Source of the DNA: an uncultured Pirellulales bacterium
GTDB taxonomy: Bacteria; Planctomycetota; Planctomycetia; Pirellulales; Thermoguttaceae
Reading direction: 5' to 3'
DNA: 64,000 nt
NCBI GenBank assembly: GCA_938015445.1
Contig: CALLPE010000029.1
Coordinates: 62,001-126,000 of the forward strand
Of this stretch, positions 58,101-64,000 are shown in pieces; the stretch's first letter is position 1, and each line of letters starts with the position of its first letter. The translations under genes and the position numbers were made by a program. Below the pieces are notes generated by a model. The model made no database searches and was not told the DNA's origin. It saw only the letters and a program-made list of their open reading frames with translations.

Positions 58101-59115
58101 GCTCGGCAACGACGTCTGGTGATGGTTCTTGTATGGGCACTTTGCGGCCGAAAACCTTATAAACTCCTACGGCCAGCACGACCGTCACCACCAGCACGCC
58201 CACTAAAAACACAGCGTGCCCCAATGCCCCGCCAGCCTCTGCCGGCGCGCCAGCAACCTGCGCGGAAGCGACTTGCGCGGGACCAACCGGGGAAGGGCCA
58301 ACCGGCGAAGGACCAACCGGGGAAGGGCCAACCGGCGAAGGACCAACCGGCGAAGGACCAACCGGCACCGGGCCAACCTGCGCGGCGGAAGCAGCCGACG
58401 GAGCCGGAACTTGTGGTGGCGCTGAGGCCGAACCGACGGAATCTGCTCGAGAATCGGTCAACGAAGCTGTATCGCCGCGGGACGCCCCCATCGAGCTGCC
58501 CGCGAATGCAGACGTGCTGGCGCTTTGTCCGGCGGCTGCTGCGGCAGGTGCCGCGCTTGCGGGTCCGGCGGCAGTGGCTTTTCGCGGAATAAGCCTGATG
58601 CCTGCGCCAACCGGCTTGACTCTACCGATAGGTGGAGTGGAGTAACTGGGTGGAGGGGGTGGCTCTGGCAATGGGGGCGGCTCAGGCAGCGGCGGCGGTT
58701 CCACCGGAACATGCTCGGCAGGCGGCGCTGGCGGGCGGCCCGTCGATTTAGCCCCTGCATAATCTACGCCCGGTTTTTCGGCGCCCCCCAGCGCGCCGGC
58801 CGATCGGCCGGATGCCTTTTGTGCCATCGTGGCCGGTGGCGTCGATGGGTCGATAGGCGCCGCAGACGCCTGGCCGTCGCGTGTGCTTAGCGGCGAAGCA
58901 ACCGGCTGGCCGGAGCCAGCAGCAGCGGGGGATTGGTCCGTTATTTCCGCCCCGCCCGAATCGGGCGACGACTCCGACCACCCCGGCGGCGGGCTTACCA
59001 GCACCATGCTGCTGCACTTGGGGCACTCCAGAATGGCGCCGATGACCGACGGGTCGCGAACGGCCAGTCGCGCCCGGCAGGTGGTACATCGGATATGGAA
59101 TAACGTCTTTGCCAC
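55174..59115 (-). CDS. zinc-ribbon / DUF1559-like / STN-like fusion protein
   Basis: A 1313-residue protein of unusual make-up. Residues 8-36 hold a zinc ribbon with Cys10, Cys13, Cys31 and Cys34, of the MJ0042 kind. A Pro/Ala-rich linker follows, including a pentapeptide PSPVG repeat (about 240-280). One transmembrane segment lies near 300-322 (HAVFLVGVLVVTVVLAVGVY). A beta-rich part extends to about 680. A DUF1559-like domain (about 690-950) has LSWLAQLLPYFDHADWHRQL, NTIAVMGVVD and DGMLVGMADGSVRFVS. Two secretin/STN-like segments (about 1000-1120 and 1170-1300) include LRAVEVLAQLSNLPITLDTD and LAAALRELLGPLGLAWRIVD. The ribbon would be cytosolic and the rest outside. No known protein of this exact layout comes to mind. 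Confidence 0.8.
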   Translation of the reverse strand: MAKTLFHIRCTTCRARLAVRDPSVIGAILECPKCSSMVLVSPPPGWSESSPDSGGAEITDQSPAAAGSGQPVASPLSTRDGQASAAPIDPSTPPATMAQKASGRSAGALGGAEKPGVDYAGAKSTGRPPAPPAEHVPVEPPPLPEPPPLPEPPPPPSYSTPPIGRVKPVGAGIRLIPRKATAAGPASAAPAAAAAGQSASTSAFAGSSMGASRGDTASLTDSRADSVGSASAPPQVPAPSAASAAQVGPVPVGPSPVGPSPVGPSPVGPSPVGPSPVGPAQVASAQVAGAPAEAGGALGHAVFLVGVLVVTVVLAVGVYKVFGRKVPIQEPSPDVVAEQAPQPAEVPPPAPTPGERLDRRWLPDGTVLLLSYNALRITGLPHALGGSGKPLEVWRQTCGAAIQSLGLDASAIRRITLASDDLAGLPHRCVVVIELQPDYDASRLSNFGEPAGLVVFGQQCRRANRGDWMHPLAVVGKSVVVTGHEDILRHLHTRSQVRLRSIAIERLVSAAGAGDFDLVFLVDLQAAREAAWPLPQRLMDVWPQGKAAWSTLWELPDALGCMAVWREVLHTQLALVCSGETAADRCRSALEELLSAARTGLKGLADSVGEKLKAGQLPIEAAQRYEELLRQSLAALDGSQIELAEHVAWLRTNWSEAPAVLAAAALDSRAAIVAEWYAAALRADAANHVRLLEALAGYGKAYKQFPPAAEGGALLPPETRLSWLAQLLPYFDHADWHRQLQFGYPWNSGQNERVARRVLPEVINPAIEQRTCPAGFPATHYVGVAGVGVDAGRLPASDPRAGMFGYGRTTRLEDLPRGASNTIAVMGVVDRLGPWASGGEATARPLTKRPYVNGPDGFGSGQPDGMLVGMADGSVRFVSKHTDPELLERLATLGGDAAAKADALPQIGPQPAAKPALGAKPAGPTEKPSPHPEGDKGEPTVEPLQPEPAPPIDLPDIPARLAERLPALRLDRVPLLRAVEVLAQLSNLPITLDTDALAELDVALDDPVSIDLAGATFGKALEEIADDRGLICVVEKTQVLLTSPEEHRQRLIARDYPLDDLARDKAETEMLGLLVQKLVAADSWHIAGGRGKLQAAERGLSIIQTESVHQRIVIFLDKLRTARRLSPRSGLQRELLSLQSRRAAASPMLQRELTANFRQPTALGAVAAYLAQAAECQILIDHAALASAGKTAATKVSLTVHKQPLAAALRELLGPLGLAWRIVDKRTIEITSRQALAARLELEFYPIGQLLDAGTSPAELCEKIRTSVAPASWQEAGGPGALYFDPTSACLIVLQSQPVHAAVEQLLAETAPR
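58280..58384. repeat. 15-base in-frame tandem array, seven copies
   Basis: The unit is GGACCAACCGGCGAA, with GGGCCAACC and GGGGAA variants in alternation. Diverged units continue to about 58250. On the minus strand it encodes the pentapeptide PSPVG, in the linker before the transmembrane segment of the fusion protein. Confidence 0.92.
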
Positions 59116-59567
59116 TACAACGTCCCGCCGGTCGATCTTCTCGCGCCCGCCGTGGCCGATGGTAAAATTACACCGGTAATTCCAGTTATTCCGCCAGAAG
59201 GTTCTCGCCGTCTAGCTTACCAATTCTACGGCGCAACTGATAGTTTGTCATTGAGTTTGATGCCGATGCCGCGTATGGCCGCTGCCTTGCTGCGTTGCGA
59301 ATCGCCGGCAGTAACAAGGCCGTAAACATATTCTGCTTTCTGCTTGACAATCGCCGTCAGGCTGTCAAACTGTCATTGGCTTGTGCCGTACGGAAATTGG
59401 GCTGCGCCATGCGGTAAACGCAACAGCGCCTGACGTGTACCGGCATCCGTGGCTGGCGGATGCATCGCTGTAAGTTGACACGAAATATGGGGGACCGCTT
59501 ATTCGAGCGAAGTGCGATACGATGTGCTATGGCGGTGCAAGTTGATAGGAAATACGGAGGGCCGCTT
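59116..59567. other. intergenic region with duplicated translation start region
   Basis: About 450 bases between divergent genes. No gene is seen. The last 100 bases hold an imperfect 33-base duplication that includes the ribosome site of the sulfatase gene. Confidence 0.45.
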
Positions 59568-59571
59568 ATGC
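59472..59571 (+). repeat. spaced 33-base direct repeat covering the sulfatase start
   Basis: The copies at 59472-59504 and 59539-59571 share 27 of 33 positions. The downstream copy holds GGAGG and ATG 59568. In the upstream copy the ribosome site is changed to GGGGG and the start to ATT, so only the downstream copy should work. Confidence 0.8.
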
Positions 59572-61013
59572 TTCCAGCTCTACAAACTCTCGACCGTTGT
59601 CACCTCCCGGCGGCATGCACCCCCGGCTTAACGGCTTGGCCGGCCGCGTTTCGGGCAGTAGTAGGGGGCCTGGCTGCGATCTTGCTGGCTTTGGACTGGG
59701 CAACGTCTGTCGCCGCAGCCGCACCCGAACCGCCCAAAGCCCACCGCAACGTAGTGTTGTTCGTCTCCGACGACCACGGCATGAACGACGCCGGCTGTTA
59801 CGGCAACCCGGTGGTCAAAACGCCTGCGCTGGATGCCCTGGCCGCCGCCGGCACCCGCTTCACCCATGCCTTCTGCACCACGGCCAGTTGCAGTCCGAGC
59901 CGCTCGGTGATTTTGACCGGGCTGCACAACCACGCCAACGGGATGTACGGCCTACAGCATTCGTATCACCACTTCCAGAGTTTTTCCAACATCAAGAGCC
60001 TGCCGGTGATGCTGAGCGAGGCGGGCTATCGGACTGCTGTGGCCGGGAAGTATCACGTCGCGCCGGAAGAAGTGTATCGCTTCGACCAAACGATTCGCAA
60101 CGCACCCCCGGAGGCCATGGCCGAGCGGTGCAAAGCGTTCATCACCGCCGACCCGCAGCGGCCGTTTTTCCTCTACTATTGCACTACCGAGCCGCATCGG
60201 CCATTCGCCCGCGAAGGTTCCGACCCGATCGATCCAGAAAAAGTCATCGTCCCGCCGTACCTGCCCGATACGCCTCAAACACGCAGCGAACTGGCGCAGT
60301 ACTACGGTTCGATCCAGCGGATGGACAAGCGGCTGGGTCTGTTGATCGAGGTACTCAAACAGACCGGCAATTGGGACAACACCCTGATAATCTTCATTTC
60401 CGACAACGGCGCGCCGTTTCCCGGAGCAAAGACCACACTGTACGAGCCGGGAATCCGACTGCCTTGTGTGATCCGGTATCCGGGCGCGAAAGGCGGCGCG
60501 GTCTGCGATGCGATGATCACCTGGGCCGACTTGACGCCGACCATCCTCGATTTCGCCGGCGCACTGCCGCCCAAGCCGCAGTTCCACGGACGCTCGTTTC
60601 TGAAGGTGCTCGAAGGCGGCAGCACCGAGGGATGGGACGAAGTGTACGCCTCGCACACCTTCCACGAAGTGACGATGTACTATCCGATGCGCATGGTGCG
60701 CACCCGCAAGTACAAGTACATCCTCAATCTGGCCCACCAGTTGCCGTATCCGTTCGCTTCCGACTTGTGGGCTTCCACCACCTGGCAAGCGGTTTTGAAT
60801 CGCGGCGACAAGACCTACGGCCCGCGCACCGTCGAGGCGTACATCCACCGTCCCCGCCACGAGCTGTACGACTTGGAACACGATCCCTGGGAATCGAAGA
60901 ACCTGGCCGGCGATCCCAAGTACGCCGAAGTGCTGACCGAGTTGCAGAACAAACTGCACCAGTGGCAGAAGCAGACCGGCGACCCGTGGATCATCAAGTA
61001 TCAGCACGAATAA
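59568..61013 (+). CDS. secreted sulfatase
   Basis: A 481-residue type I sulfatase with a signal peptide (hydrophobic part AAILLALDWATSVAAA). The formylglycine motif is CSPSR at Cys108, in a typical context (SCSPSRSVILTG). Metal ligands include Asp68 and Asp69 in VSDDHG and Asp in FISDNGAPF. The RDPRHELYDLEHDP-like end (here HELYDLEHDPWE) is common in planctomycete sulfatases that act on sulfated polysaccharides. GGAGG lies seven bases before ATG 59568. It needs a formylglycine-generating enzyme, which is not encoded nearby. Confidence 0.93.
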   Translation: MLPALQTLDRCHLPAACTPGLTAWPAAFRAVVGGLAAILLALDWATSVAAAAPEPPKAHRNVVLFVSDDHGMNDAGCYGNPVVKTPALDALAAAGTRFTHAFCTTASCSPSRSVILTGLHNHANGMYGLQHSYHHFQSFSNIKSLPVMLSEAGYRTAVAGKYHVAPEEVYRFDQTIRNAPPEAMAERCKAFITADPQRPFFLYYCTTEPHRPFAREGSDPIDPEKVIVPPYLPDTPQTRSELAQYYGSIQRMDKRLGLLIEVLKQTGNWDNTLIIFISDNGAPFPGAKTTLYEPGIRLPCVIRYPGAKGGAVCDAMITWADLTPTILDFAGALPPKPQFHGRSFLKVLEGGSTEGWDEVYASHTFHEVTMYYPMRMVRTRKYKYILNLAHQLPYPFASDLWASTTWQAVLNRGDKTYGPRTVEAYIHRPRHELYDLEHDPWESKNLAGDPKYAEVLTELQNKLHQWQKQTGDPWIIKYQHE

Positions 61014-61113
61014 GGCGCATGCGCCGGTCGGCGCTAGCGAGGGCTGTGGACCAGCTTGGCGTGCGGATTGGCATCGGCGCAAGTCACTGTCATGCTCCAG
61101 CCGCCGCCGGCGC

Positions 61114-63003
61114 TTACTTGGCCGCGGGCTGCCCGGCTGTTTTGGGCAAAGCAGGAGTCATCTCGAGCGTGGCTAGCGTGTGCTTCTCTGCGCCGCCGAG
61201 CGCCAAGCGCACTTGCCCTGCGCAGCTCAGAAGGAACGTCACCAGTTCCTGCTCGGCTTCGGCCTCGGCGCGAGTCTTGGCTTTTTCGATGATCTCCTGA
61301 CGCACCAGAGTTTCCCGATTGGAGCGAAGCAGCTCGGCCAGCTTCGGGGCGTCGAGCTCGACGACGGTGTTCGCTCCGGCGGTCGCAGCAGAGGTGGTCG
61401 GCGATGCCGGTGCCGGTCGTGTGGCCTGCGGCTTTTGCGCTGCCGCAGCATCGTCCGGTTCCAGTAGCGCGTCGATCAGCTCGCGTGCAAGTTGTTCGGT
61501 CGAGCTGAGAATGACCCAGTCGCCCGGCATGGCCAGCGCAGGCCGGAAGTTGAAGCGGACGTCTGCCGGCGACTTGCCCGTTTGCCCGCGTGCCGAGAAA
61601 TAAGCCACGGTGAATTTGACCCCGCGGTGCGTGAGGCGATCCAGTATCAGGCCCGGCTCGGCCTTCTGTCCGCGCGTGAAGCTGACTAGCCCGAAGGCCT
61701 TCTGCCAGGCCTCTTCCACCACTTCCGAAAACGCGGTTGCATTGCGTAGCCTCAACACGGCAGCGAAAGCGGGGATTTGCGGTTCCGGCACGCCGATCTT
61801 CGGGTCGTACTGCTGCTGGGCGACCACCATTCGGATTTCGGGCCGAAACTCCTTGAGCACCTCTTCGGTCAGATCGCGCCCGCTGAAGAATATGCCCATC
61901 ATGTTTTCAAAAAAAATCAGCCCCGAAGTGCGCTGCGGAAACAGCTCATCCTTCGCGGCATAGAACTGGTGCAGGTCGCGGTAAAGCGTGGCACCGGCTA
62001 TCTGCCCCGGAACTCGGAGCAGCGGCAGCGGGCCTTCGCCGGGTTTTTGCGGCCGGGCGAAAGGGACCGCTTTGGCGGCTTCGGCCTTCTCGGCCAGCGC
62101 GGTAAGGATGAGTCGCCGGCCATCCGCCCGCAAGCTCAAAGCGAGCCAATCGGACCGGGCAACGACATCCGCTGCGCCGGGCAACAACAAGGCCAGCCAG
62201 GGGTCGGCCAGTTGCTCGACCGCTTGGCGCATGTTCGGCGCGTCGCGCGTTAGGCTGGTATTGACACAAACCGTGGCCAGGGCTCCGCCTGTAGCGCGTC
62301 GGGCAGCCTGATACCACGGCTGCGTTGATAGACTGCTGGCGTCGGGTTCCGCCCGCAGGTCCAGAACCTTCCGCAGGCTTTCCGAGCGATTGGTCAACAC
62401 CAGCCGCCGGCCTATGACGGCGTGAGCCTCGGTGCCGCCCAACGTCCAGGCGGTCACGCCGCGGTAGTCTTTCGAGCGGACTGGTTCGGGCTGGCCCTGC
62501 CTGACGGCCTCGCCTTTGGCCAGCTCCAACAGCACGCGGTGGAGGTTTTCGAGCAGTTTTTGGTCTTCGCTGTCGATGACGATCACCACACCGCCGCTGG
62601 AATCGACCGAGGCGACAACCCCGCCTCCTAACAGCTTCTGGACTCCGCTCCGCCAATCGGTGCCGCAGGTCATCTCCAGCAGCCTGACAAGCTGCACGAA
62701 CTGTTTGAACTGCGGCTCGGCAGCCAAGCGCTTGTAAAGCGGCTGCTCGGCGATGGCCCCGGTGGTCTGGGGAGCCAAGAGAGCCTCCAGAAGCGGTTTG
62801 GGCTGCGAGATTTCCAAGACAGCCAGTGTCTGGGGTTCCAGCCATTGGACGGCTGGCGGCAGTTTCTCGGCCGCCGTTGCCGGGGCCTCCGGTTCAGCGG
62901 CGCGGGTTGCAGTACCAATCGCCGACAGCGTGTTTGCTACCAACAATCCGATGACCGCCAGGCAAAAGCGGACGTCTTCGATTGGCAATAGTTTGTGGCG
63001 CAT
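61114..63003 (-). CDS. large secreted protein of unknown function
   Basis: A 629-residue protein with a signal peptide (RFCLAVIGLLVANTLSAIGTATRA) and a ribosome site, GGGAGG. I do not recognise the family with certainty. The alternating pattern of beta strands and helices (TLAVLEISQPKPLLEALL, GVTAWTLGGTEAHAVIGRRLVLTNRSE in parts, and GDWVILSSTEQLARELIDALLE) resembles DUF3352-type proteins, which assess self-values on two similar domains. The C-terminal helical part is rich in Glu and Arg (EIIEKAKTRAEAEAEQELV). It converges on the sulfatase gene. Paralogs of this sort are frequent in planctomycete genomes. Role unknown. Confidence 0.7.
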   Translation of the reverse strand: MRHKLLPIEDVRFCLAVIGLLVANTLSAIGTATRAAEPEAPATAAEKLPPAVQWLEPQTLAVLEISQPKPLLEALLAPQTTGAIAEQPLYKRLAAEPQFKQFVQLVRLLEMTCGTDWRSGVQKLLGGGVVASVDSSGGVVIVIDSEDQKLLENLHRVLLELAKGEAVRQGQPEPVRSKDYRGVTAWTLGGTEAHAVIGRRLVLTNRSESLRKVLDLRAEPDASSLSTQPWYQAARRATGGALATVCVNTSLTRDAPNMRQAVEQLADPWLALLLPGAADVVARSDWLALSLRADGRRLILTALAEKAEAAKAVPFARPQKPGEGPLPLLRVPGQIAGATLYRDLHQFYAAKDELFPQRTSGLIFFENMMGIFFSGRDLTEEVLKEFRPEIRMVVAQQQYDPKIGVPEPQIPAFAAVLRLRNATAFSEVVEEAWQKAFGLVSFTRGQKAEPGLILDRLTHRGVKFTVAYFSARGQTGKSPADVRFNFRPALAMPGDWVILSSTEQLARELIDALLEPDDAAAAQKPQATRPAPASPTTSAATAGANTVVELDAPKLAELLRSNRETLVRQEIIEKAKTRAEAEAEQELVTFLLSCAGQVRLALGGAEKHTLATLEMTPALPKTAGQPAAK

Positions 63004-63189
63004 GGATAGGGCCTCCCTCGATAAATCGCTGTTACTCCGCGGCTCCCACGGTATTTCGTTTTCGCCGCCCGATTATTGACGTGCCCCAGCGCGATTTCCA
63101 CGGCAAGCTTACCATCGGTAACCCGCGACGCCGCGACCGCCACACCGACCCTACGGTCCGACCTTGTGCTAGGGGGCGTATTCCGGGTG

Positions 63190-64000
63190 CTAAGGGGTGT
63201 ATTCCGGCATCGCCAGCAAATGCTTGTTAGCGATGGTAATACCACTGGTCATAGCCCCGACGATCCCTACCAACCCTTGGTCGTTGCCGCAGATGAACAA
63301 GTTCGTCAGAGGGGTAGCGCCACTGAAGTACTTTTGCGCAGCGCCATAAACTGCCCCGTCGTCGTGGCCGGTAAAGCGGCGAATGGTCACAGGAGTGAAA
63401 ATCTCGGTGTGAACTACTGCGCGGCGGAAGTCGGGCACGAACCGCACGGCCGATTCGACCAGCCGGCGATACCAAAGCTCTTTGGCCTGGCGGTAAGGCT
63501 CCATCTCCAGCTCGGCCCAGCGGTTGTAGTTGGCCAAAGCGGAGATGCGAATTTGCCCATCCTGCGGCTGCTGGCGATATGCAAAGTTGTTGGGCGAGCA
63601 GACCACGCCGCTATGCAGATCGACGGCCTGCGCAGGCCGCCGGTAGCGGAACTTCTGGTCGTCGTTGAAGAACACCATCGCCAACTCCAGTCCCAGCTCG
63701 CGCGGTTGGGCATCGAGCACCGAGATCGACTCGACGAACGAGATGCACGTTCGATACGGTGGCGGATGGGCGTCGTTGCACAGTCGCATGGTTTCTGCCC
63801 AGCCTGCCGAGGAAAGCACATGGCGGGCGCGCAGCTCGAGGCCGTCCTCCAGTATCACTCGCTCTACCCGTCGGTGGCTGACTAGCAAAGCCGCCACTGG
63901 CGATCGCAAGCGCAACTCTCCGCCAAGCTGCTTAAACCTTCGCACCAGCGCCCCTAGCAGCGCGCGCACGCCATTTGCCGGTCGAGCCAAGCCTTCCAGA
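63190..64000 (-). CDS. CrtI-like FAD-dependent oxidoreductase (N terminus beyond window)
   Basis: The C-terminal 270 or so residues of an FAD-dependent amine-oxidase/phytoene-desaturase-like protein. The frame remains open at the window end, and the N-terminal dinucleotide-binding motif is not visible. Visible blocks are RPANGVRALLGALVRRFKQL, which precedes GGELRLRSPV, then ILEDGLELRARHVLSSAG and the C-terminal FAD-contact region LFICGNDQGLVGIVGAMTSG. These are typical of carotenoid desaturase and isomerase (CrtI/CrtD/CRTISO) relatives and of uncharacterised homologs. Substrate is unknown. Confidence 0.8.
   Translation of the reverse strand, partial: LEGLARPANGVRALLGALVRRFKQLGGELRLRSPVAALLVSHRRVERVILEDGLELRARHVLSSAGWAETMRLCNDAHPPPYRTCISFVESISVLDAQPRELGLELAMVFFNDDQKFRYRRPAQAVDLHSGVVCSPNNFAYRQQPQDGQIRISALANYNRWAELEMEPYRQAKELWYRRLVESAVRFVPDFRRAVVHTEIFTPVTIRRFTGHDDGAVYGAAQKYFSGATPLTNLFICGNDQGLVGIVGAMTSGITIANKHLLAMPEYTP

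Overview
The window is a GC-rich bacterial chromosome segment, most likely from a planctomycete of the Pirellulales type. This is inferred from gene content, not from a marker-gene search. The supporting genes are a secreted YTV-repeat protein, a DUF1559 prepilin-like protein with the H-X9-DG motif, a zinc-ribbon/DUF1559/STN-like fusion, a DUF11-repeat protein, a sulfatase, giant secreted TPR proteins and a large OstA-like protein paired with KdsD. No prophage, insertion sequence, CRISPR array, rRNA or origin was seen. Genes are mostly single or in short operons, with many intergenic gaps of 300 to 900 bases.

Layout. 1-6000: miaA (5' end cut off), aspS, a cysteine-less TlpA-like lipoprotein, and NAD synthetase split into an amidase gene and a synthetase gene. 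6100-10450: Tat-type sugar isomerase/epimerase, an NSS-type sodium symporter with its small partner, and an orphan PhoB-type regulator. 10840-16910: a membrane-anchored helical-repeat protein, a DUF1559 protein, a group-2-like sigma factor, a lone RbsA-type ABC ATPase and a soluble Ser/Thr kinase. 16998-25124 (minus): an hpt-GT4-GT4 operon, a 1166-residue OstA/LptA-like protein and KdsD, all consistent with an LPS-bearing outer membrane. 25638-28981: uvrA and tRNA-Gln. 29858-39939: mostly cell-surface proteins (glycosidase-like protein, GspG-like pseudopilin, YTV protein, DUF11 protein, coiled-coil lipoprotein) plus a degenerate receiver protein. 40156-43110 (minus): tRNA-Gly-tig-clpP-clpP, a protein folding and degradation operon. 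43909-51125: two secreted TPR proteins in tandem. 51822-64000: ZIP transporter, ResB, the 1313-residue fusion protein, a sulfatase, a large secreted protein of unknown function and a CrtI-like oxidoreductase cut by the window end.

The most unusual signal is not a gene. At about fourteen places there are short tandem arrays with periods from 8 to 31 bases, plus one spaced duplication. Each locus has its own unit sequence. Many lie just past the 3' end of a gene and four lie within or across coding sequence. One 21-base array straddles the stop codon of a TPR protein. There a single-base difference in an A run appears to have shifted the frame, and restoring that base would continue the same heptapeptide repeat for 28 more residues. 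This points to a locus-by-locus expansion process acting on 3' ends and on low-complexity protein tails.
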